Of a stretch of 64,000 nt of DNA, positions 43,919 to 52,674 are shown piece after piece. The position numbers were made by a program, and so were the translations under genes. The notes below the pieces were generated by a model, which saw only the letters and a program-made list of their open reading frames with translations, did no database searches and had not been told where the DNA came from. The stretch is from assembly GCA_903857495.1 (NCBI GenBank), contig CAIOFF010000020.1, positions 62,001 to 126,000 on the forward strand. Direction: 5' to 3'. Every line of letters begins with the position of its first letter. The stretch's first letter is position 1. This stretch comes from an uncultured Holophagaceae bacterium (GTDB taxonomy: Bacteria > Acidobacteriota > Holophagae > Holophagales > Holophagaceae).

Positions 43919-44326
43919 TCAGCCGCCGGCCAGCGCCCGGAACACATTCAGCACCAGGTTCTGGCCCGGCAGGGAGTTTGGATAGCGCACAGTCAGGGAG
44001 AGGCGCAGCCCGCCCTCGCCCACCAAGTCGAACATGAACGGCCGGTCCTGCTGGGACCAGCGATCCGGGGCGACCTTCCAGCGGAGGGTCGCCCTTGGTC
44101 TGTCCGGGACGATCTCCGCGTCCTGGGCTTCCCTGGTCTCGACGCGCCACACGCCGAGGGGCAGCTGCAGCTCGCACAGCCAGCGGTCCCCGGCCTTGGT
44201 GGCCGTGGCGCGCAGCTCCTCCAGGGGCCGTCCTCCGAGGCTTGTCTCCAGCTGCCGCGGGCCGCTGCAGGCGGTGAACCCCGCCAGGAGCAGCACGGCA
44301 AACATCGTCTTGGCCCGAGGGGTCAT
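43919..44326 (-). CDS. Small lipoprotein of unknown function
   Basis: A 135-aa protein with signal and lipobox LLLAGFTACSG (lipidated Cys20). The mature part is beta-rich (RATLRWKVAPDRWSQQDRPF, FDLVGEGGLRLSLTVRY). Its stop codon begins directly after the isocitrate lyase stop, so the two genes converge without a spacer. I recognise no family. Confidence 0.7.
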   Translation of the reverse strand: MTPRAKTMFAVLLLAGFTACSGPRQLETSLGGRPLEELRATATKAGDRWLCELQLPLGVWRVETREAQDAEIVPDRPRATLRWKVAPDRWSQQDRPFMFDLVGEGGLRLSLTVRYPNSLPGQNLVLNVFRALAGG

Positions 44327-44349
44327 GGGGCCCTCCCGTGGGATCGAGG

Positions 44350-45129
44350 CTACTTGGCGGGCTTGGCGGCGTAGGCCTTGCCGGTGTGGTGATAGGTCAG
44401 ATACTCGCCGAAGAAGACGGCCATGAGCTCGGCGTGGTCCTTGAAGAAGGCGAACCCGTGGTCCTTGCCCTCCCAGAGGCTGAGCGCCACACCGGGCTGG
44501 TTCGCCAGGGCCAGGGCGTTCTGGTAGGCGTCCTTGTCGTCGGTGGCTGCCAGCACCAGCGTCGAGGCCTTCGCCCCCAGCACGGCGCCCTTGAGCTTCT
44601 CGCGGGCGCCCTCGCCGAAGGCGCCGGTGCCCGCAGGGCTGAGGCTTAGAATGGCCACGGGCTTCACCTGCGGAGCGGCCAGGAGCGCCGCGAAGGCGCC
44701 CACGCTCGAGCCCGCCAGGCCGATGCGGCGGCCGTCCACGCCGGGCTGGCTGCGGAGCCAGGTTGCGGCCTGGGCGAGATCCGCAGGGATGCTGTCAAAG
44801 CCGACAGCTTTCGCCGAGGCCATGAAGTCACTGGAGACGGTCATCTGGGCACCGCCCTTCAGGGTGCTGGCGCCGTGGCCGCGGAGGTCCAGGGCCAGGG
44901 TGCCGATACCCCGGGCCGCCAGCCGCTCCGCCAGCGGTGCCCAGCCGGTGCGATCCGCGCGGAACTGGTGGGCCAGGATCACCACCGGGACCTTGCCCTT
45001 GGCTGCGGGCAGGGTGAGGGTGCCCTTCAGGGCATAGCCATCGGCGCTGGTGAGGGTCATCTCCGTGGTGGCAGGGGCCGCAGCCAGCGCCAGGGAGACC
45101 AGGGGAGCCAGCAGGGTGAAGGTGCGCAT
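44350..45129 (-). CDS. Exported alpha/beta hydrolase, dienelactone-hydrolase-like
   Basis: A 259-aa protein with a signal peptide (LLAPLVSLALAAAPA). Nucleophile elbow GLAGSSVGAFAALL (Ser), Asp in VLAATDDKDAY, and His in WEGKDHGFAFF complete the triad. VVILAHQFRADRTGWAPLAE gives the oxyanion segment. Substrate unknown. Upstream of the lipoprotein gene with a 23-base gap, likely one transcript. Confidence 0.85.
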   Translation of the reverse strand: MRTFTLLAPLVSLALAAAPATTEMTLTSADGYALKGTLTLPAAKGKVPVVILAHQFRADRTGWAPLAERLAARGIGTLALDLRGHGASTLKGGAQMTVSSDFMASAKAVGFDSIPADLAQAATWLRSQPGVDGRRIGLAGSSVGAFAALLAAPQVKPVAILSLSPAGTGAFGEGAREKLKGAVLGAKASTLVLAATDDKDAYQNALALANQPGVALSLWEGKDHGFAFFKDHAELMAVFFGEYLTYHHTGKAYAAKPAK

Positions 45130-45223
45130 CGGGAACCTCCGGAATGGGCCATCACTCTAGCACGCATGGAACCGGGGCCATCCTGAGGTATAAAGGAAGC
45201 CTTCCCGAGCTTTCGAGGTGCCC

Positions 45224-45799
45224 ATGACCGCCCAGACAACCGATGCCGTCCTGCAGGAGACCAAGCGCCGCATGCACTCGTCCGTGGAGGCCCTCAAGAA
45301 GGAGATGGCCACCATCCGGACGGGCCGCGCCAACGCCAGCCTCCTGGACAATGTCCACGTGGACTACTACGGCTCCACCGTGCCCCTGAACCAGATGGCC
45401 ACGGTCTCCGTGCCCGAGGCCGGCATGCTGGTGGTGCAGCCCTTCGACAAGAGCGCCATCAAGGCCTGTGAGACCGCCATCCTCAAGTCCGACCTGGGGA
45501 TCAACCCATCCAACGACGGCAACGTGATCCGCCTGCCCATCCCCATGCTCACAGAGGAGCGTCGCCGGGACCTGGTGAAGGTGCTGCATCGCCTGGGCGA
45601 GGAGATCAAGACCGGCGTGCGCAACATCCGCCGCGACGCCAACGAGGACGTCAAGAAGCTGGAGAAGCTCAAGGAAGGTCACATCTCCGAGGACCTGGCC
45701 AAGAAGACCCTGGAGGACATCCAGAAGCTCACGGACGCCCACATCAAGGAGATTGATGAGGCCATGAAGCACAAGGAAGTGGAGATCCTCAAAGTCTGA
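45224..45799 (+). CDS. frr: Ribosome recycling factor
   Basis: A 191-aa protein that, with EF-G, splits post-termination ribosomes. MATIRTGRANASLLDNVHVD and LTEERRRDLVKVLHRLGEE are RRF signatures in domain I, and LDNVHVDYYGSTVPLNQMAT opens domain II. ATG at 45224 follows gaggtgccc. A GTG two codons earlier is inside the ribosome site. The neighbour pyrH, common beside frr, is not here. Confidence 0.96.
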   Translation: MTAQTTDAVLQETKRRMHSSVEALKKEMATIRTGRANASLLDNVHVDYYGSTVPLNQMATVSVPEAGMLVVQPFDKSAIKACETAILKSDLGINPSNDGNVIRLPIPMLTEERRRDLVKVLHRLGEEIKTGVRNIRRDANEDVKKLEKLKEGHISEDLAKKTLEDIQKLTDAHIKEIDEAMKHKEVEILKV

Positions 45800-45808
45800 T
45801 CGCCCCCG

Positions 45809-46582
45809 GTGCCCAGCCTCCCGGTCTTGCTCCTCCTCATGCTCGCCGCGCTGCTGGCGGGCTTCATCGACGCCATTGTGGGCGGCGGCGGGCTGATCAC
45901 GGTGCCCGCGCTGATGCTCGCGCTGCCGGTGGGAACCCCGCTGCCCACCCTGCTGGGCACCAACAAGGTCGTCGCCGTGGCGGGCTCGAGCATGGCGGCG
46001 GGAAAGTTTCTGCGCTCGGGAACCCTTGCCTGGCGGGAGATGGTGGGACCGGTCCTGGCCTCAGGGCTGGGCGCCTCCGTCGGGGTCTGGCTCACCTACC
46101 GGGTGCACGGGGACTTCCTGCGGCCGGTGATGCTGGGTCTCCTGGTGGCCATGCTGGCCTTCACCCTGCTGAAACCGGACCTGGGCCACCTGCACGCCCC
46201 GCGCTTCGGCCTCAGCCACCGGCGCGGGCTGGCGGCCCTCATCGCGCTGGCCCTGGGGTTCTACGACGGGTTCTTCGGGCCGGGGACGGGGTCGGTGCTG
46301 ATCTTTCTCTTCGTGGCGGTGCTGGGCTCGGACTTCCTGCGGGCCTCGGCCCTGGCCAAGAGCGTCAACTGGGCCTCGAACCTGACGGCCATGGTCCTCT
46401 TCGTTGGGCAGGGGAGCTGGTTGCCCTCGGTGGCCCTGGGCATGGCCGCCGCCAACGGGGTGGGCGGCTACCTGGGCGCTCACGTGGCCCTGACCAAGGG
46501 GAGCGGCTGGGTACGGGGGGTGTTCATCGCCGTCGTGACCGCCCTGATCCTTCGTCTGGGGTGGCAGTTGCTGAAGCTCTGA
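45809..46582 (+). CDS. TSUP/TauE-family membrane permease
   Basis: A 257-aa protein with eight TM segments. GFIDAIVGGGGLITVPALML and LGTNKVVAVAGS near the start, then GFYDGFFGPGTGSVLIFLF in the second half, are the paired motifs of the sulfite/sulfonate exporter family. Substrate unknown. Starts at GTG nine bases after frr with no clear ribosome site, so it may be translated by coupling; a start inside TM1 at 45840 would truncate a helix. Confidence 0.88.
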   Translation: MPSLPVLLLLMLAALLAGFIDAIVGGGGLITVPALMLALPVGTPLPTLLGTNKVVAVAGSSMAAGKFLRSGTLAWREMVGPVLASGLGASVGVWLTYRVHGDFLRPVMLGLLVAMLAFTLLKPDLGHLHAPRFGLSHRRGLAALIALALGFYDGFFGPGTGSVLIFLFVAVLGSDFLRASALAKSVNWASNLTAMVLFVGQGSWLPSVALGMAAANGVGGYLGAHVALTKGSGWVRGVFIAVVTALILRLGWQLLKL

Positions 46583-46646
46583 CCTGCCGGTAGAGAATGG
46601 TTTTTTCCTTCGTGACTCCAGGGCATACTTGCGGCACGAGGCACCC

Positions 46647-47792
46647 ATGCAAGAGGACAGGCTTCCGCGCGAGCAGGAATCGTCCTCTGCTCCGCCGGGC
46701 AGGGCGACGCCCACGGAGGTGGCTGGGCAGGCCGATCTCTGCCTCGGGGATCTCGTGGCCAGGGCCGTGCTCGAGGCCGTGGATACCTACGCCGTGATCA
46801 TGAACGAGCAGCGCCAGATCGTGGCGGCGAACCCGACCCTGATCGAGGCGCTGGTGCGCGAAGGCATCGCGGACCCTCAGGGAATCCGGGTGGGCGAGGC
46901 CATCGAGTGCGTCCACCGGGCGGAAGGCCCCGACGGCTGCGGCACCGCCCGGGCCTGTGGGCGCTGCGGCATGATGGACGCTGTGACGGCCGCCTGGCAG
47001 ACCAGGAAAGCGGCCACCAGCGAGTGGCTCATCAGCATCCGCCGGGAGGGGCGCTGGGAGGCCCGGGAGTTCAGCGTGCGGGCGATGCCGCTCTCGGTGG
47101 CGGGGCAGGGGCTCATGCTGGTCACCTTCCAGGACATCAGCTCGACGAAGCGGCGGGATGCGCTGGAGCGGGTCTTCATCCATGACCTCATGAACTCCCT
47201 GGAGGGGCTGAAGGGTTGGGCCGACATGCTCCGGGGGGCCGGGGCCGAGCCTGCCGTGGTCGCTGAGCGGGTGCTGGAGGTCGCGGGCCACCTGAAGGCC
47301 GAGGTAGAGTCCCAGCACCGCCTGCTGCTGGCCGAGAGCGGGGAGGTGGTCGTGGACCTCCGGCTGGTCTCACCGGAGCAGATCCTGGACCAGCTGGAGG
47401 AATCCCTGGGCCCGGTGGCCGTGGCGCGCATGCTCCGGCTGCCGTCTCCCGCGCAGACGGCGCCGGTCCATACGGACCCGGCGATCCTGTGCCGCGTCCT
47501 CGGCAACATGGTCCAGAACGCCCTGGAGGCGCTGCCCCAGGGGGGCCAGGCCAAGGTCTGGTACCAGGTCTGCGCCGGGCATCCGACCTTCTTCGTCCAG
47601 AACCCCGGGTGCCTGGCGCCGGAGATCGCTGACCGGGTCTTCCAGCGGTCCTTCAGCACCAAGGCGGCCCGCGGCCGGGGTCTGGGAACCTACGCCATGA
47701 AGGTCCTGGGCGAGACCGTCCTGGGCGGCAAGGTCGGCTTCACGACCAACTGGGAAGAAGGCACCCGGTTCCACATCGAGCTGCCTGGGTGA
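46647..47792 (+). CDS. Soluble sensor histidine kinase with Cys-rich PAS-like domain
   Basis: A 381-aa protein without TM segments. A PAS-like domain (about 45-170) holds four cysteines in IECVHRAEGPDGCGTARACG and the following RCG, which could bind an Fe-S cluster, a metal or react with oxidants. The kinase part has HDLMNSLEGLKGWADML (phospho-His), NMVQNALEALPQGG (N box) and ARGRGLGTYAMK (G box); the F box and G2 are short. No response regulator adjoins, so it is an orphan. ATG 46647 after gaggca. Confidence 0.85.
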   Translation: MQEDRLPREQESSSAPPGRATPTEVAGQADLCLGDLVARAVLEAVDTYAVIMNEQRQIVAANPTLIEALVREGIADPQGIRVGEAIECVHRAEGPDGCGTARACGRCGMMDAVTAAWQTRKAATSEWLISIRREGRWEAREFSVRAMPLSVAGQGLMLVTFQDISSTKRRDALERVFIHDLMNSLEGLKGWADMLRGAGAEPAVVAERVLEVAGHLKAEVESQHRLLLAESGEVVVDLRLVSPEQILDQLEESLGPVAVARMLRLPSPAQTAPVHTDPAILCRVLGNMVQNALEALPQGGQAKVWYQVCAGHPTFFVQNPGCLAPEIADRVFQRSFSTKAARGRGLGTYAMKVLGETVLGGKVGFTTNWEEGTRFHIELPG

Positions 47793-47821
47793 GCCCCGAC
47801 CCGGGTTATGCTGGTCCCTCG

Positions 47822-48112
47822 ATGCCTGCCCCCCGACCCCGTCCCTTCTCCCGGGACGTCCTCTTCCGAGCGCTTAGGTTCTTCTACCTGCTGTGGGGCG
47901 GGATGCTTCTGTCCACTCTGGCCTTTTACGGGCGCCTGCGTCTGCCGGCCCCGTTCTGGCAGTGGCCGGGCCTCTGCCGGACCCTCATGGGGCCCTGGGG
48001 ACGGGCCGTGGCCCTGGGTTTCGGCCTGGTGATGTGCCTGGCGGCCCTCCTGGAAGTGTGGGAGCTGGTGGACCGCCTGCTGGTGCGGTTCATGGGTGAA
48101 TCAGAGCGCTGA
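47822..48112 (+). CDS. Small membrane protein of unknown function
   Basis: A 96-aa protein with two TM segments (about 22-42 and 62-84: FYLLWGGMLLSTLAFYG and AVALGFGLVMCLAALLEVW). Starts basic (MPAPRPRPFSRD), so the N-terminus is probably cytoplasmic. No family recognised. Thirty bases after the histidine kinase stop; possibly co-transcribed. GTG at 47789 would give a longer version overlapping that stop. Confidence 0.5.
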   Translation: MPAPRPRPFSRDVLFRALRFFYLLWGGMLLSTLAFYGRLRLPAPFWQWPGLCRTLMGPWGRAVALGFGLVMCLAALLEVWELVDRLLVRFMGESER

Positions 48113-48130
48113 GCGGAATCCTTCACTTGG

Positions 48131-48197
48131 TTAAATGGCCCCTTTTGGCGATCCTGGAGCCTTGGGCTTGAACCCTTTGGGGGTTCGAGCCATTTAA
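48131..48197. promoter_or_regulatory. Nested alternative hairpins before the outer-membrane protein gene
   Basis: The outer arms TTAAATGGC (48131-48139) and GCCATTTAA (48189-48197) are perfect complements. An inner 11-bp hairpin (48165-48175 with 48181-48191, one G-T pair) shares the right arm GCC, so the two folds exclude each other. Ends 26 bases before the ATG. Looks like a regulatory leader or terminator of the upstream genes. Confidence 0.5.
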
Positions 48198-48223
48198 GAA
48201 GCGTGTCTCGGAGGCAGGGCGAT

Positions 48224-49567
48224 ATGGTGCATGTGGTTCGTGGAATGATCGGAGCGGGGCTGCTGCTGGGGGCCCTGCCGGCCTTGGCCCAGGGCGTGGC
48301 CCTTTCGGCCGTGGACCCGGTGGGCATCGCACGCAGTGGGGTGCAGGTGGCCTACGGCTACAGCCTGGAGGCCGCGACCGCCAACCCCGCGCTGCTGTCC
48401 TCCCTGAGGGACAAGAGCAGCGCCTACCTGGCGTTCGGCGTGGAGCTGTCGGGCATCCAGCAGAGCATGGAGTCCAACCAGCAGACGGCGTTCAGCATCA
48501 ACCGCAACCGCAGCATCGGCGGCTTCGGGCTGGCCGTGCGGACGTCTCCGACCCTGACGCTCGGCCTCAAGCTGGACGAGCCCTACCTCTTCCACCGGCA
48601 GCTGGTGGATACGGCCCCGAGCCGCTTCCTCGGGGACGGCCTCGACTTCTCCGCCCGCCGCCTGGAAGGGCAGCTGGCCTGGTCCCTCAGTCCCAACCTC
48701 TCCCTCGGGCTTGGCCTCGGTGTGGCGCGTCTCGGTTTCGACGCCAGCACGGTGCTGCGCCTGGGCGTGCCCGGCTCGGTGGCCACGGTCGTGGATGGCC
48801 TGGTGGAGCAGCGCGTGGGCGAGAGCGGCAACAAGATCGTGCCCAGCTACTCCCTGGGGCTGCGCTGGGCCATGAACCCGCGCTGGACCCTCGGCTTCAC
48901 GCACCAGTCGGGCCTCAAGGGCGACCTCGACCTCAAGGCGGGCTACCGGGGTGCGGCCCTGGGGCTCTACGCGAACGACGGCCTGAGCAGTGCCGCGCAG
49001 GGCACCGGCGCTCGCGCCGCGGCGCTGCTGGCGGCGTCCACGCCCCAGACCGGCAGCTCCACCCTGGAACTGCCCTCGCAGACAGCCATCGGGGTGCGCC
49101 ACCGCATCACCCCCGGCCTCACCCTGGAGACCGATCTTCGCTGGACCTCGGCGAGCCTGACCGTGCCCACCTTCGCCAGCGTGAAGACACCGACGGGCGT
49201 CACCCGAATCCCGAGTGAGCTCCCGACGACCAAGGGGCACCTCGGCATCGGCGTCTCTTCGGAGCTGGAGCTGGGCAAGTACTGGACCCTACGGGCGGGC
49301 CTCTTCCTCGACCAGCCCAGCGTCCAGGCTTCCACCACCGAGCCCCTCCTGGGCGGTTCGCGCACGGCGGACTTCTCGATCGGCGCCGGCTACAAGACCT
49401 GGGGCGGAGAGCTGAACTTCGGCTACCAGTACCGCCAGAGCGAGGACCAGGACACCACCCGGCTGGGTGGGGTCTGGAGCTCGACGGGCTACCGTGGTGT
49501 CGGCACGCGGTCCCGGATGGAAGGCATGGGGCACCTCCTGGCGCTCGGCTTCCGCAAGTCGTTCTAG
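48224..49567 (+). CDS. Outer-membrane beta-barrel protein, FadL/OmpP1-like
   Basis: A 447-aa protein. Signal peptide (MIGAGLLLGALPALAQG). The mature part starts GIARSGVQVAYGYSLEAATA with an N-terminal NPALL motif as in FadL-type long-chain fatty-acid transporters. Many amphipathic strands alternate (LTLGLKLDEPYLF, LSLGLGLGVARLGF) and the C-terminus is LLALGFRKSF, ending in Phe, the barrel-assembly signal. Substrate unknown. ATG at 48224 with ggagg nine bases upstream. Confidence 0.82.
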   Translation: MVHVVRGMIGAGLLLGALPALAQGVALSAVDPVGIARSGVQVAYGYSLEAATANPALLSSLRDKSSAYLAFGVELSGIQQSMESNQQTAFSINRNRSIGGFGLAVRTSPTLTLGLKLDEPYLFHRQLVDTAPSRFLGDGLDFSARRLEGQLAWSLSPNLSLGLGLGVARLGFDASTVLRLGVPGSVATVVDGLVEQRVGESGNKIVPSYSLGLRWAMNPRWTLGFTHQSGLKGDLDLKAGYRGAALGLYANDGLSSAAQGTGARAAALLAASTPQTGSSTLELPSQTAIGVRHRITPGLTLETDLRWTSASLTVPTFASVKTPTGVTRIPSELPTTKGHLGIGVSSELELGKYWTLRAGLFLDQPSVQASTTEPLLGGSRTADFSIGAGYKTWGGELNFGYQYRQSEDQDTTRLGGVWSSTGYRGVGTRSRMEGMGHLLALGFRKSF

Positions 49568-49581
49568 AGAGGATTGAGGCC

Positions 49582-50346
49582 ATGCGTTTTCCCGGCCCCC
49601 ACGCCTGTGAAGAGGCCCTTGCCCGAGGTGAGCTCCACACCCTCTGGATCGCCCCCGCCGCCTGGGGACGGCTCTCGAAGCTGGTGGCCGCGGCCCGCCA
49701 GGCCGGTGTCGTGATCCACCGCGAACCCATGGAGGGCCTCGACCGCCGCAGTCCCGGGCAGCGTCACCAGGGCATCCTGGGAGAAGGCGGCCCCTTCACC
49801 TATGCGGAGCTTGAGGACGTGCTGGCCCGCATCGCCGACCGGGGGAATGCCGCGCTGGTGCTGATCCTGGATGGCATCACCGACCCCCACAACCTGGGCG
49901 CCATCCTGCGCTCTGCCGCCGCCGCCGGGGTGGATGGCGTGATCCTTCCCGAGCGTCGCTCCGCCGCCGTCAACGAGACCGTGGTCCGCGCCAGCGCGGG
50001 CACTGCCGGGCGCGTGCCGGTGTGCCGGGTGGTGAACCTGAGCCGAACCCTCGAAGACCTCAAGGCAGCCGGTCTGTGGATCTACGGGCTTGCTCTGGGC
50101 GAGGGCAGCCGCGACTACCTGCAGGAAGCGTTCGATCGCCCGACCGGCCTGGTCATGGGCGCTGAAGGCGAGGGCCTGCACCAGAAGATCCGTGAGCACT
50201 GCGACGGTCTGCTGCACATTCCCATGCCCGGCGGGGTCGAAAGCCTGAACGTTTCGGCCGCTGCGGCAGTGACGCTCTTCCGCGTGCTGGCCCGGCGCGT
50301 TGCGGAAACGCCGCGGCCGAGCAGCACTCCGGAAGTTTCCACTTGA
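49582..50346 (+). CDS. rlmB: SpoU/TrmH-family 23S rRNA 2'-O-methyltransferase, RlmB-like
   Basis: A 254-aa knotted methyltransferase. The N-terminal domain (1-75) includes PGQRHQGILGE, as in RlmB. The SpoU fold has motif 1 LVLILDGITDPHNLGAILRSA, motif 2 GLVMGAEGEGLHQKI, and motif 3 IPMPGGVESLNVSAAAAV, which build the knot and SAM site. RlmB methylates G2251 in E. coli. ATG at 49582 after ggattgag. Confidence 0.9.
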   Translation: MRFPGPHACEEALARGELHTLWIAPAAWGRLSKLVAAARQAGVVIHREPMEGLDRRSPGQRHQGILGEGGPFTYAELEDVLARIADRGNAALVLILDGITDPHNLGAILRSAAAAGVDGVILPERRSAAVNETVVRASAGTAGRVPVCRVVNLSRTLEDLKAAGLWIYGLALGEGSRDYLQEAFDRPTGLVMGAEGEGLHQKIREHCDGLLHIPMPGGVESLNVSAAAAVTLFRVLARRVAETPRPSSTPEVST

Positions 50347-50471
50347 GGCGCTTCGGTTGCCGTGATACCTTTCGAGTTCCCTGTCAGGAAAGCCCTGCCT
50401 CGCAGTGTCCCCTGACATGGAGCCCCGGCAGGGGTTCCAATGGGATGGTTTACGGGTTCTCCCGAAGACCA

Positions 50472-50504
50472 TTGACAAGCCCCGGGAGGGGCACCGGACG
50501 AGTA
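50472..50504 (+). promoter_or_regulatory. Possible promoter of the tRNA-tuf block
   Basis: A consensus TTGACA lies at 50472-50477, 28 bases before tRNA-Tyr. The matching -10 is not clear: CGGACG at 17-base spacing is poor. Placement right before the tRNA cluster favours a real promoter. Confidence 0.35.
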
Positions 50505-50505
50505 T

Positions 50506-50592
50506 GCCGAGATGGCCGAGTGGTTAATGGCAGCAGACTGTAAATCTGCCACGCATCGCGTTACGGAGGTTCGAATCCTTCTCTCGGCACCA
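50506..50592 (+). tRNA. tRNA-Tyr (GTA)
   Basis: An 87-base class II tRNA with long variable arm. The acceptor arm gccgaga pairs with tctcggc, followed by discriminator A and an encoded CCA. Anticodon loop actGTAaatct reads Tyr codons. Confidence 0.97.
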
Positions 50593-50641
50593 GTCCTCCT
50601 GCACCATCGGAGTTCTGGAATCGCGTCCCCCGGGTTTCCAC

Positions 50642-50718
<77 letters not shown>

Positions 50719-50763
50719 CCCTCCCCGTCTGCCGGACCTGTCCGGCTGGCGTCAAGGTTCAAA

Positions 50764-50838
<75 letters not shown>

Positions 50839-50890
50839 CCTGCTTATTTTGTTTTCCCTTCCTTCTCTCTCCACCTTTCAGGAGGTATCC

Positions 50891-52084
50891 GTGGCCAAAG
50901 AGAAATTTGACCGTTCCAAGACCCACGTCAACATCGGCACCATCGGCCACGTGGATCATGGCAAAACCACACTGACCGCGGCCATTACCTACGTTCTGGC
51001 CAAGAAGTTCGGTGGCGAGACGAAGTCCTACGACCAGATTGACTCCGCGCCCGAAGAGAAGGCCCGCGGGATCACGATTAACACCGCCCACGTCGAGTAC
51101 CAGACCGAGAAGCGCCACTACGCGCACGTCGACTGCCCCGGCCACGCTGACTACATCAAGAACATGATCACGGGCGCTGCCCAGATGGACGGCGCCATCC
51201 TGGTGGTTGCCGCGACTGACGGCCCCATGCCCCAGACCCGTGAGCACATCCTCCTGGCCCGCCAGGTCGGCGTGCCTTACATCGTGGTCTTCATGAACAA
51301 GGTCGACATCGCCGATCCCGAGCTCACCGAGCTGGTCGAGATGGAGATCCGTGACCTGCTGTCCCTCTACCAGTTCCCCGGCGACGACATCCCCATCATC
51401 AAGGGTTCCGCCCGCCTGGCCCTGGACCACGCCGAGACCCCGGAGCACCCGGACTGCGCCTGCATCCATGAGCTTATGGCTGCGGTGGATTCCTACATCC
51501 CCGATCCGGCCCGCGCCGTCGACAAGCCGTTCATCATGCCCGTCGAGGACGTGTTCACGATCACCGGCCGCGGCACCGTGGTGACCGGTCGCATCGAAGC
51601 CGGCATCGTCAAGGTTGGCGAGGAGATCGAGATCGTCGGCCTCCGCGACACCGTGAAGAAGGTCGTCACCGGCGTCGAGATGTTCCGCAAGTCCCTGGAC
51701 CAGGGCCAGGCTGGCGACAACGCCGGCATCCTGCTCCGCGGCGTGGAGCGCAAGGACGTGGAGCGCGGTCAGGTGCTGGCCAAGCCCGGCAGCATCACCC
51801 CCCACACCAAGTTCAACGCTCAGGTGTACGTGCTGACCAAGGATGAGGGTGGCCGCCACACCCCCTTCTTCAACAAGTACCGTCCCCAGTTCTATTTCCG
51901 CACCACCGACGTGACCGGTTCCATCGAGCTCGAAGAGGGCCGTGAGATGGTGATGCCTGGTGACAACGTCACCCTGACCGTCGAACTGATCCAGCCCATC
52001 GCCATGGTCAAGGGTCTCAAGTTCGCCATCCGCGAGGGTGGCCGTACGGTAGGCGCCGGCAACGTGGGCGAGATCCTGGCCTAA
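50891..52084 (+). CDS. tuf: Elongation factor Tu
   Basis: A 397-aa GTPase delivering aminoacyl-tRNA to the ribosome. The G1 loop is [18 protein letters not shown], switch [15 protein letters not shown]4 FMNKVDIAD and the domain III part [20 protein letters not shown]. The start is GTG at 50891 with aggaggt six bases upstream; longer reading runs into the tRNA-Thr end. Expressed with the upstream tRNAs and downstream rpmG. Confidence 0.97.
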   Translation: MAKEKFDRSKTHVNIGTIGHVDHGKTTLTAAITYVLAKKFGGETKSYDQIDSAPEEKARGITINTAHVEYQTEKRHYAHVDCPGHADYIKNMITGAAQMDGAILVVAATDGPMPQTREHILLARQVGVPYIVVFMNKVDIADPELTELVEMEIRDLLSLYQFPGDDIPIIKGSARLALDHAETPEHPDCACIHELMAAVDSYIPDPARAVDKPFIMPVEDVFTITGRGTVVTGRIEAGIVKVGEEIEIVGLRDTVKKVVTGVEMFRKSLDQGQAGDNAGILLRGVERKDVERGQVLAKPGSITPHTKFNAQVYVLTKDEGGRHTPFFNKYRPQFYFRTTDVTGSIELEEGREMVMPGDNVTLTVELIQPIAMVKGLKFAIREGGRTVGAGNVGEILA

Positions 52085-52116
52085 AGCCCGATCCGCCCTC
52101 CGACTAGGAGGTTACG

Positions 52117-52266
52117 ATGCGCGATATCATTCACCTGCAGTGCCAGGAATGCAAACGCAAGAACTACAGCACCACCAAGAACAAGAAGACCACCACAGGC
52201 AAGCTTGAGTTCAACAAGTTCTGCCGTTTCTGTGGCGGTTACCGGGTTCACCGCGAGGCGAAGTAG
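52117..52266 (+). CDS. rpmG: 50S ribosomal protein bL33, zinc form
   Basis: A 49-aa protein. HLQCQECKRKNYSTTKNK and FNKFCRFCGGYRVH show two CxxC pairs, so it is the zinc-binding (C+) form. In some bacteria the C+ form is swapped for a C- paralogue under zinc limitation. ATG at 52117 after taggagg. Lies between tuf and tRNA-Trp. Confidence 0.96.
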   Translation: MRDIIHLQCQECKRKNYSTTKNKKTTTGKLEFNKFCRFCGGYRVHREAK

Positions 52267-52321
52267 CCTTCGGTCCCGAGGGTTCCCGCCCGGCACCATC
52301 AGGTGTCCGGGCGGTTCCCAC

Positions 52322-52397
52322 AGGGGAGTAGCTCAGTTGGTAGAGCAGCGGACTCCAAATCCGCAGGTCGCGGGTTCGAAGCCTGTCTCCCCTGCCA
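52322..52397 (+). tRNA. tRNA-Trp (CCA)
   Basis: A 76-base tRNA. Acceptor aggggag pairs with ctcccct, then discriminator G and encoded CCA. Anticodon loop ctCCAaa reads UGG. The tRNA-Trp before secE is a common bacterial arrangement. Confidence 0.97.
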
Positions 52398-52467
52398 CAT
52401 CCCAGGCCCCGGCGCTCTCGCTCGGGGCCAGGTTTTTCTGATCCATGTCCATTCAACGGGGTCCCAC

Positions 52468-52662
52468 GTGATCGGTGCCATCAAGCAACAGGCAAAGGAT
52501 CTCTCGGCCGAACTCAGCCGGGTGGATTGGCCCAGCAAGGAGAAGGTCCTGACGTCCGCCTGGACGGTGGTGGTCATCTCCGTCTTCGTTGGGGTCTACC
52601 TCTGGGCCGTGGACTGGGTCCTCTCCAAGGGCTTCGCAGCCTTGTGGCTGAAGACGCGCTAA
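52468..52662 (+). CDS. secE: Preprotein translocase subunit SecE
   Basis: A 64-aa one-TM protein. LSRVDWPSKEKVLTSAWTVV is the amphipathic helix and conserved SecE motif (VxWPSxxEV type), followed by one TM segment (about 32-52, VVVISVFVGVYLWAVDWVL). The start is GTG 52468, giving the usual short form; other candidate starts lie out of frame. Followed at once by nusG. Confidence 0.92.
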   Translation: MIGAIKQQAKDLSAELSRVDWPSKEKVLTSAWTVVVISVFVGVYLWAVDWVLSKGFAALWLKTR

Positions 52663-52674
52663 GTGGAGGCATCC

